DNA from: Chryseobacterium sp. VAUSW3
Lineage (GTDB): Bacteria; Bacteroidota; Bacteroidia; Flavobacteriales; Weeksellaceae
Assembly: GCF_002205795.1 (NCBI RefSeq)
Contig: NZ_NIUY01000004.1
Coordinates: 1-64,000 of the forward strand
Direction: 5' to 3'
Length of the DNA: 64,000 nt
Shown here one piece after another: positions 17,558 through 26,689 of the stretch. The translations under genes and the position numbers were made by a program. The notes under the pieces are model-generated. The model worked only from the letters and a program-made list of their open reading frames with translations, searched no databases and had not been told where the DNA came from. Position 1 is the stretch's first letter. Each line of letters starts with the position of its first letter.

Positions 17558-18106
17558 TTATTCGCGGAGGACTTTCACACGGCCATCCTTCCACATTCTT
17601 ATGACCGAAGATCCTGAATATTGTGAGATTTTGTCGTGGTTTTCTTCAGCTACTGCATCGACAGAACTGATGATTTCCTTGGAAATATCTGAGAACTGCA
17701 TGGGTGATTTGTCGCCGCTAAAGTTGGCTGAGGTTGAAACCAGTGGTTTATTCAGTTTTCCGATGAGTTTTTTGAGATAATCGTCTTTTACCAGACGGAT
17801 TCCGATGCTGCCGTCTTCCGCAAGGATTTCCTTTGGCAAACCTTTAGGATTGTCATAAATCAAAGTCACGGGTTTTTCGGACAGATCCATGATTTCCCAG
17901 GCCAGTGCCGGAACTTCCACCAAATCCTGCAGTCTTTTCTCCGATTCCACCAGGATAATCATCGATTTTGATTTTTCCCGTTTTTTGATTTCAAAGATTT
18001 TATTGATTGCTTCAGGATTCGTCGCGTCGCAGCCAATTCCCCAAATGGTATCGGTGGGATAAAGGATGGTTCCGCCGGATTTCAGGGTGTCGATGAGGTT
18101 TTGCAT
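17558..18106 (-). CDS. tsaC: L-threonylcarbamoyladenylate synthase
   Basis: This YrdC/Sua5-fold enzyme makes threonylcarbamoyl-AMP from threonine, bicarbonate and ATP for the t6A37 modification of ANN-decoding tRNAs. Signatures are TILYPTDTIWGIGCDATN near the start, KREKSKSMIILV, and KPLVSTSANFSGD. I place the start at the ATG at 18106, giving 182 residues beginning MQNLIDTLKSGG. The upstream extension to 18154 begins with TTG, adds 16 unconserved residues and is unlikely. There is no Sua5 C-terminal domain. The gene is separated by 65 bases from the end of sbcC. Confidence 0.92.
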   Translation of the reverse strand: MQNLIDTLKSGGTILYPTDTIWGIGCDATNPEAINKIFEIKKREKSKSMIILVESEKRLQDLVEVPALAWEIMDLSEKPVTLIYDNPKGLPKEILAEDGSIGIRLVKDDYLKKLIGKLNKPLVSTSANFSGDKSPMQFSDISKEIISSVDAVAEENHDKISQYSGSSVIRMWKDGRVKVLRE

Positions 18107-18171
18107 AAGAAATATTTGTGGGCGTAAATTTAAAATATTGTTTTCAGATTTCAATTAAACGGTGCGAAGGT

Positions 18172-21100
18172 TTACATCACCTCAATCAAACTGCCTCTTT
18201 CCTCGTCTTTACGGATGTTCAAGGAGACCGGGATTTTCTCTTTCAGTTCTTCCACATGCGAAATAATTCCGACAATTCTGTTTTCCTTTTGCAGACTGGT
18301 TAAGGTTTCGAAAACCACATTTACAGACTCCAGATCCTGGGTTCCGAAACCCTCATCGATGAAAAAGAAATTCTTATCTGCTCTCGCATTGGTCTGAACG
18401 CTTTCTGCAAGTGCCAAAGCAAGGCTGAGTGATACCTGAAATGCCTGTCCGCCGGATAAAGTTTTTACACTTCGGGAGCGGCCTTCGTTGAGATAATCGA
18501 TGATTTCAAAATCGTTGTTTTCATTCAGCTGAAGACTCAGCTGGTTGCGCGTCATGCGGTGAAAACGGATGTTCGCCTGGTCGCAGAGCTGACGGAGATA
18601 AATGGAAGATACATACTGCACAAAACCCGCACCTTTAAAAAGATTCGTCATAATTTTTAGGTTTTCAGCGCGCTTCTGAAGTTTCGAAAATTCTTTCAGT
18701 AAATTCTCTTTTTTACTGAACTCCATGACTAACCTGTCAATCTCTGAACTGATTTTTATAACCGCATTGTTGGCGTTTGTTTTTTCGCTTTCAAGGGTTT
18801 TGAACTGCGTTTCGGCTTCTGTGAAACGGTTTTCATCAAAATTAAATCCTTCGAGTTTGGTTTCGAGCTCAGAGATTCCGTTTTTTAGCGTTTCGAACTC
18901 AATCCTGAATTTTTGGATTTGATTTTTTGCTGCTGCTACATCAATTTTTTGCGCTAAAACAGGTTCAATTTCATGAAGATACGCAAATTTGTTTTCGGTT
19001 AAAGCCTTGTTAATCTGGTTGTTGTTTTTTGAAATCTCTTCATTTAAAGATAAACTCCTTTTTTCGAGTTCTTTTTTAGTCGTTTCTTCAGCAGAAAGTT
19101 TTACCGCAAGTTCCTGTTCCTGTTTCTTTAAATTTTGGTAATTCTGCTCAGTTTCGAGATTAGTTTTTGATAAATCGGAATGTAATTTTCCGACTTCGCT
19201 CACACTTTTTTCACGGTAATCATTCCAGCGTAAAACCTTCAGATTCGCTTCATTGGTCGTGATTTTGGTTTCAACTTCGTGTTCTTTCAGTTTAAAATCC
19301 TGAAGTGCTTCATTGAATTTGTCCAACTGTTTCTGAGATTTTTCAAGGTTTTCCTGTTCTGCTGAAATCTGTTTCTGAAGGTCGTCGATCTGTTTTTCGA
19401 TTGCAAAAGATTCAGATTTTTTACTCAAGAATTCTGTTTCATTTTGAGGATTAAATTCTTTCCAGATGAATAGATTTTGATGGTTTTCAATCTGTATTTT
19501 TATATCTTTTGAATTTTCCTCCTCAGTATTTAGCTGAGATTGCTGTAATTTCTTTCTTTCCAGAATTTTTTCGACTACTGAAATTTGAGACTGAATCTCT
19601 TTTTGCTGGAAATCAATTTGCGCCAAATGCTCATTTAATAAATTCATTTCAGCGGTAACATCATCAATTTCCACAATATGCGGATGCTGCAGTGAGCCGC
19701 AAAGCGGACAGGATTTTCCGTCATGAAGTTCGTCCACAAAATGGGCCAACTGCTGCTGAACTTCGAGCTGGCTTTTCTTTGCTAAACTTTTGGTTTTATC
19801 ACTTTCAAGCCGATCCATTTTCAACCGAAACTCTTGAGGAAAGTTTTCCGGATCGATGTTGAAAGGCTGTAATTCTTCTTCAATTTTCAGAAGTCCGGCC
19901 TTAATTTCAGTGATTTTACTGGTTTGTTTCTGAAAAGAATCGCTTAAGTTTCTTTGTTCAGAAAACCAGTTCCCAACGTTCAGCAGCAAGTTGGTGTCGA
20001 GTTTTTTGGGTCTCAGATTTTCCAGCTGAGCATGTAATCCGGAGATTTTTTCTTTGATTGTTTTTTGAAAATTTTCGACTTCCTTTACTTTCGCAAAGCC
20101 GTTTTCTGTGCGCTCTTTTAGAGATTTAATGTCAGTTGAATACGTGAGCATCTGAAAAATCAGATTCAAGTCATTTTCCTGAATTTTGGAATCACTTAAT
20201 GTTTCATATTTCGGCAAAACAGTTTCAAATTCCTTCTTATTTTGATCAACTTTTGATAAGGTTTCTTTTAAAAGTTCTGCATTTGAAGTCTGCTCTTTTT
20301 GAAGATGGTGTAATTCCGTTTGAAGTTTTTCTTTCTCTGAAATTAATGGGTTAAACGCGCAAGAAATTTTATCATACAAATCCGTTTTTGCTTCCAGTGC
20401 ATCAATTTTTTCTTTTTCGATAAGAAGTTTTGCGAAGTTTTCTTTCTTCGAATTGAGCAGTTGGAAATCGGTTTTCAGATTTTTTAGTTGCCGGAAATGA
20501 TCTTCTGCTTTTTTAAATTCAATATTAATGTTTTCGAATTTCTGCTTTTCTGTTTGAAGTAATTCTCTTTGTATTGAGATGTTTTCTTCATTAATATCTT
20601 CAAAACCTTTTAGCTGACCTTCCAATTGATTGAGCGCTGCAGTGTTTTTATTGTTTAAAATTGAGGCATTATTCTGCAGATCATATTGCTGAAGACTGAA
20701 AATTTCCTTCATCATATTCGTGCGTTCTGTTGCACCCAATTCGAGAAACTCTTTAAACTGTCCCTGAGGAATAATGATGGTGCGTTTAAAGTTCGCATAA
20801 CTCAGTCCAATAATTTTTTCGCAATCCGAATGCTCCAAAGGAATCCAGTTTTCGTTGTGTTTTTCGTAAAACGTTGCTTGGACGGGTTTTACATCGTCAA
20901 ATTTTTTAGAATTCCGTCTGAATTCCCTTTGAACGCGGAAATTTTTATTTTCGTGATTGATGAAATCGAACTGAATAAAGGACTTATTCGCTTTCAGATT
21001 CATCATATTGTACGCCCTTTTATCCTGCTTATTGAGGCGTTCGGTTTCGCCGTACAATGCAAAAGAGATGGCTTCTAAAATGGAAGATTTCCCGGAACCG

Positions 21101-21210
21101 ACAGCCCCGAAAATACCGAAAAGTCCGGCTTCCGTAAGATGGGAAAAATCAATGGACTGCCGCTCCTGATAAGAGTACAAACCTTCAAGGGTGAGCTGAA
21201 CTGGAATCAT
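18172..21210 (-). CDS. sbcC: SbcC/Rad50-like nuclease ATPase subunit
   Basis: The 1012-residue SMC-like ATPase pairs with SbcD to trim blocked or hairpin DNA ends. The order is classical: Walker A GAVGSGKSS near residues 35-43, two long coiled-coil arms rich in Glu, Lys and Gln, a zinc hook with Cys501 and Cys504 (CPLC) at the exact midpoint, the ABC signature LSGGQAFQVSLSLALA and Walker B FFFIDEGFGTQD near the C terminus. The ATG at 21210 follows sbcD by three bases, so the two are co-transcribed with sbcD first. All key residues are present. Confidence 0.95.
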   Translation of the reverse strand: MIPVQLTLEGLYSYQERQSIDFSHLTEAGLFGIFGAVGSGKSSILEAISFALYGETERLNKQDKRAYNMMNLKANKSFIQFDFINHENKNFRVQREFRRNSKKFDDVKPVQATFYEKHNENWIPLEHSDCEKIIGLSYANFKRTIIIPQGQFKEFLELGATERTNMMKEIFSLQQYDLQNNASILNNKNTAALNQLEGQLKGFEDINEENISIQRELLQTEKQKFENINIEFKKAEDHFRQLKNLKTDFQLLNSKKENFAKLLIEKEKIDALEAKTDLYDKISCAFNPLISEKEKLQTELHHLQKEQTSNAELLKETLSKVDQNKKEFETVLPKYETLSDSKIQENDLNLIFQMLTYSTDIKSLKERTENGFAKVKEVENFQKTIKEKISGLHAQLENLRPKKLDTNLLLNVGNWFSEQRNLSDSFQKQTSKITEIKAGLLKIEEELQPFNIDPENFPQEFRLKMDRLESDKTKSLAKKSQLEVQQQLAHFVDELHDGKSCPLCGSLQHPHIVEIDDVTAEMNLLNEHLAQIDFQQKEIQSQISVVEKILERKKLQQSQLNTEEENSKDIKIQIENHQNLFIWKEFNPQNETEFLSKKSESFAIEKQIDDLQKQISAEQENLEKSQKQLDKFNEALQDFKLKEHEVETKITTNEANLKVLRWNDYREKSVSEVGKLHSDLSKTNLETEQNYQNLKKQEQELAVKLSAEETTKKELEKRSLSLNEEISKNNNQINKALTENKFAYLHEIEPVLAQKIDVAAAKNQIQKFRIEFETLKNGISELETKLEGFNFDENRFTEAETQFKTLESEKTNANNAVIKISSEIDRLVMEFSKKENLLKEFSKLQKRAENLKIMTNLFKGAGFVQYVSSIYLRQLCDQANIRFHRMTRNQLSLQLNENNDFEIIDYLNEGRSRSVKTLSGGQAFQVSLSLALALAESVQTNARADKNFFFIDEGFGTQDLESVNVVFETLTSLQKENRIVGIISHVEELKEKIPVSLNIRKDEERGSLIEVM

Positions 21211-21213
21211 AAT

Positions 21214-22419
21214 TTAAAGGTTTTTAATTTCGTTAAACAGCTCGATGAGATCATCGTTCGGTGCCTGGCCGTTGTTTTTAGTTTTGAAATAATCTTTAAA
21301 AAGCGCCTGGATATCCTGATTTAAATTGATGGTTCTCAACTGACTTTCACTGAATTCTTCATTTTTCATTTTAGGAATTAAATGGACAATTCCGGGGTGA
21401 GCCTGATAAATTTTTTTGCGGTCCTCCGCTTTCAAAAAAGTTTCGCTTTCCAGAGTGAGTTCCACCAAAGTATTTTGATTTTCTTTGAGCCATTCAACAG
21501 CGTGTTCTATATTGTTGAAGGTTTTTCTTACCAAAGATTTCCCTTGTTGTAAGGCAATTTTTTCAAAAGAAACATGCTGATTCGGCTGTGCCTCGATAAT
21601 AGAAACAAATTTGGTCTGTCCGGCTTCACTGAAACTGTAGCAAAGTGGGGAAGAGGAGTACACAACGGGTTTTTCAGCCGTCCCGATATTTCTGAAACCA
21701 TGCAGATGTCCCAAAGCCGTGTACTGAATCTGAGGTGGAATGCTATCTGAAAAAATAAGATCAGCATTCCCGATTTTAATAGGTTTTTCACCTTCAGGTT
21801 CGTCCAGAAGCGGTGTTCCTTTTCTGTTCATGTAAAGATGCGCCGTCATAAGGTTTACACCTGCTTTATCACAGAATTCATCAGCCAAACGCTGCCAGTT
21901 TTCTGCCAATACCTGATTAAGATCTTCTTCTTTATTTTCACCGAAATATTCTTTCAGGCGGATTTCGTTTGCATAAGGAGTATGAAGAATCCTTACCGGA
22001 AATTCCTGATTTTTGAGCTTTATTTCTATAAAACCCGGAACCGAACACGTAATTTTAAACCCATCGAGTTCAAAAGGATTTACCGCTGCTTTGGGATGAC
22101 CTATTAAGACAATGCCACATTCTCGGGCCAGCGGATCGGGTGCATCAATCAGGTTTGGCGAATCGTGATTGCCGGAAATTGCGATGACCGGGCGTTTCCC
22201 GTTCAGCGATAGACGTTTCAAAGTTTTGTAAAAAAGTTCGGTGGCTTCAACACTTGGATTGAAATTATCGAAAAGATCGCCGGCAACCAGAACAAGATCA
22301 ACATTTTGTGCGTCGGCAATTTCTACGATTTCATTCATGACCAGAATCTGTTCTTCGAGTCTCGAAAAACGGTCCAGCCGTTTACCCAAATGCCAGTCGG
22401 CTGTATGCAGAATTTTCAT
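21214..22419 (-). CDS. sbcD: SbcD/Mre11-like exonuclease subunit
   Basis: The 401-residue calcineurin-like phosphoesterase is the nuclease partner of SbcC. The metal-binding phosphoesterase motifs are in order: HTADWHLGK (residues 5-13), AGDLFDN, SGNHDSP and, further on, TAHLY and LGHLHG. A C-terminal capping domain follows. The reaction is Mn-dependent 3'-5' exonuclease and endonuclease cleavage of double-strand ends. It is the first gene of the sbcDC operon, three bases ahead of sbcC. Confidence 0.95.
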   Translation of the reverse strand: MKILHTADWHLGKRLDRFSRLEEQILVMNEIVEIADAQNVDLVLVAGDLFDNFNPSVEATELFYKTLKRLSLNGKRPVIAISGNHDSPNLIDAPDPLARECGIVLIGHPKAAVNPFELDGFKITCSVPGFIEIKLKNQEFPVRILHTPYANEIRLKEYFGENKEEDLNQVLAENWQRLADEFCDKAGVNLMTAHLYMNRKGTPLLDEPEGEKPIKIGNADLIFSDSIPPQIQYTALGHLHGFRNIGTAEKPVVYSSSPLCYSFSEAGQTKFVSIIEAQPNQHVSFEKIALQQGKSLVRKTFNNIEHAVEWLKENQNTLVELTLESETFLKAEDRKKIYQAHPGIVHLIPKMKNEEFSESQLRTINLNQDIQALFKDYFKTKNNGQAPNDDLIELFNEIKNL

Positions 22420-22546
22420 GTTCAGAAAAAATTAATGATGAAATGTAATCTGTAGCGATTTCCCGTCTCAAATGTAAGGACAAAAAATAGTGATTTTTTA
22501 CTTTTTACCGCATATATAAATTGTAATGTTTACTTTTACGGGCATT

Positions 22547-22789
22547 ATGGAACATAAAGATCCTTTACACGGAAAACGTTTAGATGCAATTTTAGAAGAA
22601 TTGGTCGAATATTACGGAGGTTTTGAAGAGTTAGGAAAACAAATTAATATCAAATGTTTTACCGATAATCCGAGTATCAATTCCTCGCTAAAATTCCTTA
22701 GAAAAACTGATTGGGCCAGATCGAAAGTGGAAAGTCTTTATCTCTATGTCCTACGACAGAAAAAGAAGCAGGCGAAAAGGAAACCATAA
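22547..22789 (+). CDS. VF530-family DNA-binding-like protein
   Basis: The 80-residue basic protein matches the VF530 (DUF2132) family: KDPLHGKRLDAILEELVEYY at the start, INIKCFTDNPSINSSLKFLRKT in the middle and the DWARSKVESLYLYVLR tail. Members are small helical, DNA-binding-like proteins of unknown role. I choose the ATG at 22547 since the family begins just before the KDPLHG motif; an ATG 21 bases upstream would add MFTFTGI, which is not conserved. The gene ends one base from the convergent YchJ gene. Confidence 0.85.
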   Translation: MEHKDPLHGKRLDAILEELVEYYGGFEELGKQINIKCFTDNPSINSSLKFLRKTDWARSKVESLYLYVLRQKKKQAKRKP

Positions 22790-22790
22790 A

Positions 22791-23165
22791 TTAATCTATA
22801 AATTTTCCAGAAACATAATACCATCTTCCGTTCACATTTTCAAAAAGCGAATGTTCATGATGAATTTGCGGTTTCCCATTTTCATCATTATAGTAAGCTT
22901 TGAATTCTACTTGGTTTAAAGTTGATTTCAAGGTTTCCAATTTCGTCCATTCATTGCTTTCTCCCCATTCCTGCAAATCCTTTTTGTTATGGAATTTTCT
23001 TTTTGTAGGGAGTGTTGTTTCCATTAAATATTCACCATTCGGAATTGCAAAAGCCGAAAATCTCGAACGCATCAAAGCTTCCGCAGTGGGAGCTTGCTGT
23101 TCTCCCGAGTGAAAGGGTTTACAGCAATTTTCGTAAAGTTTTCCGGAGCAACAGGGGCAGTTCAT
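22791..23165 (-). CDS. YchJ-family SEC-C metal-binding protein
   Basis: The 124-residue protein opens with a SEC-C zinc motif (CPCCSGKLYENCCKPFHSG) and continues with the YchJ central domain (PTAEALMRSRFSAFAIPNGEYLM, then FKAYYNDENG and FENVNGRWYYVSG). E. coli YchJ has a second SEC-C motif at the C terminus; it is absent here, as in many shorter homologues. The role is unknown. It is cytoplasmic, convergent with the VF530 gene. Confidence 0.87.
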   Translation of the reverse strand: MNCPCCSGKLYENCCKPFHSGEQQAPTAEALMRSRFSAFAIPNGEYLMETTLPTKRKFHNKKDLQEWGESNEWTKLETLKSTLNQVEFKAYYNDENGKPQIHHEHSLFENVNGRWYYVSGKFID

Positions 23166-23228
23166 GTTTTGTAATTTTTTAAAAATAAGTTTCGGCTAAA
23201 ACTAATGCTCATTTTAAAAAATAAACGC

Positions 23229-23379
23229 GCTAAAGCCCGTTCCAATTGAATTTTGCAAATCATATAATCGAAAAAAAAATGATTACAATTTCAACCGAAC
23301 CTTCAGTTTCTAATTGAAAAAGTTTAAATAGCGGTGGACTTTAGCCGACCTTAATTTGCGGATTAATTTGGCTTTAGCC
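23229..23379. repeat. Dispersed GGCTTTAGCC-type intergenic repeats
   Basis: The 229-base gap between the YchJ and DinB genes holds GCTAAAGCC (23229-23237), GGACTTTAGCC (23336-23346, in the opposite orientation) and GGCTTTAGCC (23370-23379, itself inside a TTTGGCTTTAGCCAAA palindrome). A related copy occurs at about 37286-37295. Such elements recur between genes in Chryseobacterium genomes and look like a degraded miniature element. Confidence 0.5.
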
Positions 23380-23394
23380 AAACTTATAAAAATA

Positions 23395-23898
23395 TTAAAA
23401 TTTTGATAAATACCTTTCCTCAATAATATTCAAATGGTGAATCGTATGACCTACTATTAATTTCCCTATCGTTTCTACCGAAATTTCATTTCCGTTCGCG
23501 ATTCCTGTTTCCGAAAGCTGAATTACATTTAAATTTTCAAAAAAAAGACTTGAAGATTTTCTCACGGTTTCAAATTCATCGATAAGACTTTGCAACGATC
23601 TCTCAGTAGAAAAATAATGTTTTGCGTAGGTTTCTTCATCCCAACCCGCAAGTTCGGTTCGGTCTTTTCTGGCAAAACGAAGTGCGCGGTAAGCGAAAAT
23701 TCTTTCCGCATCAATTAAATGTTGCAAAAGTTCTTTCAGCGTCCATTTTCCTTCTGTGTATGCAAAATTTGATTGATCTTCAGCTAAAAATGAATAAAGT
23801 GAAACGGTTTTTTCACCGGTTTTTTTCATTTCTTCCAGCCAATTTTCAGTTGGAATAAGGTCTAAATATCGTTGAATGTATTTTTGAAATTCTGTCAT
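23395..23898 (-). CDS. DinB-superfamily protein
   Basis: The protein is a four-helix DinB-like fold with the expected metal-binding His pattern: LLQHLIDAERIFAYRALRF in the N half and GHTIHHLNIIEERYL at the C terminus. Superfamily members include damage-inducible proteins and thiol S-transferases; no substrate can be assigned. I use the ATG at 23898 (167 residues, MTEFQKYI); the longer frame starts with a TTG inside the downstream inverted repeat and is unlikely. No partner gene is evident. Confidence 0.85.
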   Translation of the reverse strand: MTEFQKYIQRYLDLIPTENWLEEMKKTGEKTVSLYSFLAEDQSNFAYTEGKWTLKELLQHLIDAERIFAYRALRFARKDRTELAGWDEETYAKHYFSTERSLQSLIDEFETVRKSSSLFFENLNVIQLSETGIANGNEISVETIGKLIVGHTIHHLNIIEERYLSKF

Positions 23899-23914
23899 TA
23901 GTGAATGATAAAAA

Positions 23915-24052
23915 AACCACAAAAGTCACAAAATCTTAATTACATGAAAGCCGTTTTATTTAACTTTTTAAAGTAAAAATAAGTTCAACTTTCTGCGCTT
24001 TAAAAAGAATTAATTCATCTTTTCAAAAAACAACTTTAGTGACTTTGTGGTT
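23915..24052. repeat. MITE-like element with inverted ends
   Basis: AACCACAAAAGTCAC (23915-23929) and GTGACTTTGTGGTT (24039-24052) are inverted copies differing by one base, spanning 138 bases. The inside is AT-rich with no frame. The same end sequence is a recurrent intergenic motif in flavobacteria. It fills the gap between the CGS-like gene and the DinB gene. Confidence 0.5.
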
Positions 24053-24066
24053 AAAAAATATTAATG

Positions 24067-25206
24067 TTAAGAAAAAGCTTTTTCCAAATCGGCAATTAAA
24101 TCGGCTTCATCTTCAATACCTACACTTAGTCTTACCAAATCGTCGGTAATGCCTAATTCTGCACGTTTTTCTGCCGGAATCGATGCGTGAGTCATCAACG
24201 CAGGATGATTTGCCAAAGATTCTACACCGCCTAGAGATTCTGCCAACGTGAACACTTTTACTTTTTCTAAAAACTTGATGGCATCTTCTTTTTTTCCAGA
24301 TTTAAAGGTGAACGAAACCATTCCACCGAAATCCTTCATCTGTTTTTTTGCCAAATCGTGTTGAGGATGAGATTCCAAACCTGGATAAATCACTTTGTCC
24401 ACGGCAGGATGAGATTCCAGATATTTTGCTACAGCCAGTCCGTTTTCCGAATGTCTCTGTACTCGTAATGCCAGGGTTTTAATTCCACGAAGAACCAAGT
24501 AAGAATCGTGTGGACCTAGAATTCCACCACTTGCAAATTGTATAAAATGTAATTTTTCGCCAAGTTCAGCAGTTTTAGCAATCAGTGCTCCTGCAATCAC
24601 ATCGGAGTGTCCGCCAAGATATTTTGTCGCGGAATGCATCACGATATCAGCACCTAAATCAATTGGTCGTTGCAAATATGGCGTCGCAAACGTATTATCC
24701 ACCGCAACCAAAATATCTTTTCCTTTTGCTAAATCGGTTACTGCTTTGATGTCAACCAATTTCATCAATGGATTTGTTGGAGTTTCAATCCAGATTAATT
24801 TCGTTTGATCGCTAATTAAATCTGAAATTTTCGAAACATCGTCAAAATTCACGAAGGTAAATTTCAGTTGATATTTTTCGAAAAGGCGGGTGAACATTCG
24901 GTAAGTTCCGCCGTAAAGATCGTCAACCGCAATTACTTCATCGCCCGGATTTAATAATTTAAGAACACAATCGATTGCCGCCAAACCGGAACCGAAAGCT
25001 AAACCTCGCGCGCCGTTTTCAATGCTAGCCAAACTATCTTCCAATGCTTGTCTGGTAGGATTTGCCGCTCTGGAATATTCGTAACCGGAATGAATTCCCG
25101 GAGATTTCTGCGCAAAAGTTGAGGTTAAAAAAACGGGTACATTCACCGATCCTGTTGCGGATTCATGGTGTTGACCACCGTGGATTACTTTGGTATTGAA
25201 ATTCAT
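24067..25206 (-). CDS. Cystathionine gamma-synthase/lyase-type PLP enzyme
   Basis: The 379-residue protein belongs to the Cys/Met metabolism PLP family. Lys195 in HSATKYLGGHSD would carry the cofactor, and SGLAAIDCVL, DDLYGGTYRMF, ETPTNPLMKL and SLGGVESLANHPALMTH are all in place. Family members form cystathionine from O-acyl-homoserine and cysteine (synthase) or cleave cystathionine (lyase); sequence alone, by eye, does not separate the two, though the length and N terminus fit synthase-type annotation. The gene stands alone; upstream is a repeat-bearing gap and I see no SAM riboswitch. Confidence 0.9.
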   Translation of the reverse strand: MNFNTKVIHGGQHHESATGSVNVPVFLTSTFAQKSPGIHSGYEYSRAANPTRQALEDSLASIENGARGLAFGSGLAAIDCVLKLLNPGDEVIAVDDLYGGTYRMFTRLFEKYQLKFTFVNFDDVSKISDLISDQTKLIWIETPTNPLMKLVDIKAVTDLAKGKDILVAVDNTFATPYLQRPIDLGADIVMHSATKYLGGHSDVIAGALIAKTAELGEKLHFIQFASGGILGPHDSYLVLRGIKTLALRVQRHSENGLAVAKYLESHPAVDKVIYPGLESHPQHDLAKKQMKDFGGMVSFTFKSGKKEDAIKFLEKVKVFTLAESLGGVESLANHPALMTHASIPAEKRAELGITDDLVRLSVGIEDEADLIADLEKAFS

Positions 25207-25229
25207 GATTTTTTATTGCTTTAGGCTTT

Positions 25230-25315
25230 AAGCTTTAAGCAATAGGCTTTTACTGCTTTAAAACTTAAATATGATTAAAAAAAATATAAGCTGCATGCAA
25301 AAAAGCTTAAAGCTT
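25230..25315. repeat. Inverted AAGCTTTAAGC repeats
   Basis: AAGCTTTAAGC (25230-25240) and GCTTAAAGCTT (25305-25315) are exact inverted copies. Further near-copies (GCTTATTGCTTA near 25326-25337, ATTGCTTTAGGC near 25215-25226) surround them. They fill the 132-base gap between gldC and the CGS-like gene. Confidence 0.5.
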
Positions 25316-25338
25316 ATCGCATACCGCTTATTGCTTAT

Positions 25339-25665
25339 TTACATTCTTATTGCCGATTTGGCTGCGAATTCTTCGGCCATTTCCTCCATCCATTTTGCAA
25401 CATCTTCTTCGCCGGTCGCACGTTCATAAGTATTAGCCAATGACACGAGGATTTGGTGAAGGAACATTTTCATTTGGTCTACAGGCATATCTTTCGTCCA
25501 AAGATCAATTCTCAGGGCTTCCATCGCTTTATCATCCCATACGGAGATCATAGTGGCTTTGGTTTCCTGGGCTTCGATTCCGCCATCCTGTGCGTTCCAT
25601 GTCATGGTTTCGGGAATGTGGTTTTCGTCGAGTTCTACGTCTATGGTAATCTGGGTTTTTCTCAT
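25339..25665 (-). CDS. gldC: Gliding motility protein GldC
   Basis: The 108-residue protein matches GldC along its length: ITIDVELDENHIPETMTWNA, then MISVWDDKAMEALRIDLWTKDMPVDQMK and LANTYERATGEE. It has no signal peptide, so it is cytoplasmic. In Flavobacterium johnsoniae, gldC is co-located with gldB and loss of it reduces gliding; the molecular role is not established. It lies 39 bases after gldB on the same strand. Confidence 0.92.
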   Translation of the reverse strand: MRKTQITIDVELDENHIPETMTWNAQDGGIEAQETKATMISVWDDKAMEALRIDLWTKDMPVDQMKMFLHQILVSLANTYERATGEEDVAKWMEEMAEEFAAKSAIRM

Positions 25666-25704
25666 GATTTATTGGGTTACGGAGTCGCGGTGAAGCGAAC
25701 TCTT

Positions 25705-26682
25705 TTAATATTTAGGTTTATAATTGCTTTGGTTGAAAATATCCTGAGCGTTCATTTTCAGGAAATCGGTAAGTTTGGTTTCAGGATTTTGCTGAAAGAA
25801 TTTTCTGGTGATTTGCCATCCGGTGAAAATTCCGACTCTTGGGGAAGATTCGTTATCGATTTCAGTATAGAATTTTGAAAACGGCCCCGGATTGATGAAG
25901 CGCTCTTTTAGCCGGAGATCGTCACTGAAAATCAGGTTGTTTTCCACGAAATAATTCCAGATATTCACTTCGTTTTGTTTGGCCCATTCGTACTGTTTCT
26001 GGGAATAATGCATTTTCAGATAATCGGGGAAATCCGGTAAAAAAGCATCCTGAAGCGTCATGATTTTACCGTTATAAATGAGTTCATCAATAAATTTCTG
26101 GTGATTAAGATTCGGCTGCACAAAATAATTTGCAAAAACTTCAGAAACTTTAGGAACGATATTCTGCGGATTCATCGAAGTCTGGAAATACTGCTCCAAA
26201 CCTTTATAATTGGGATTGTTTTCGCCCATAAATCCGGTAATGTCGATGAAAAGCATATTCACGTCATCTCTGTAAAAAATTGGTTCCATAATTCCGCTCA
26301 AAACAGAGGAAAAAAGATAGACTTGGGGTGTTTTAAATTCTGGGAAATAGTATTTGATGTGAGAAAACAAATCCGTTAAATCGCTGTTGAGTTTTGCGAT
26401 GTCGATCTTAGAAATAGCTTCTTTATAAATCTTAACTTCAGCCGTATCGGCGCGTCTTGTGCTGTAATCTTCATCTGAAACACTGCCCTGAAACCAGGGA
26501 TATTTCTGTTTGAATTCTTCAAGAGGTACATTTGTGTCGTAAAATTCCTTTGAAATATCGGTCACTTCCACGTTTTGGGCAGGATTTTTAATTTCTATTT
26601 TCCATGGAATTTGGTTTTCCTTCTTGCAATTTTGTAAGAGAAGAAGGGAAACAACAAAGAATAAAAAAAATATTTTTTTCAT
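25705..26682 (-). CDS. gldB: Gliding motility lipoprotein GldB
   Basis: The protein has a lipoprotein signal peptide (MKKIFFLFFVVSLLLLQNC) with an acylation Cys and matches GldB, for example in VPLEEFKQKYPWFQGSVSDE, PEFKTPQVYLFSS and VGIFTGWQITRKFF. GldB is required for gliding in F. johnsoniae and is tied to the T9SS machinery. I prefer the ATG at 26682 (325 residues); the ATG at 26694 adds MLVQ and lies inside a dispersed repeat. gldC follows. nadE lies on the other side, separated by a GNAT gene. Confidence 0.92.
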   Translation of the reverse strand: MKKIFFLFFVVSLLLLQNCKKENQIPWKIEIKNPAQNVEVTDISKEFYDTNVPLEEFKQKYPWFQGSVSDEDYSTRRADTAEVKIYKEAISKIDIAKLNSDLTDLFSHIKYYFPEFKTPQVYLFSSVLSGIMEPIFYRDDVNMLFIDITGFMGENNPNYKGLEQYFQTSMNPQNIVPKVSEVFANYFVQPNLNHQKFIDELIYNGKIMTLQDAFLPDFPDYLKMHYSQKQYEWAKQNEVNIWNYFVENNLIFSDDLRLKERFINPGPFSKFYTEIDNESSPRVGIFTGWQITRKFFQQNPETKLTDFLKMNAQDIFNQSNYKPKY

Positions 26683-26689
26683 TTGAACC

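Noticed and set aside
18107-18154. N-terminal extension of TsaC
   Set aside because: The longer frame starts with TTG and adds 16 residues without similarity to the family; the ATG at 18106 fits the normal N terminus.
25207-25338. Possible SAM riboswitch before the cystathionine gamma-synthase-like gene
   Set aside because: The gap is 132 bases and is made of short AAGCTTTAAGC-type repeats; I could not find the conserved core of any SAM riboswitch class.
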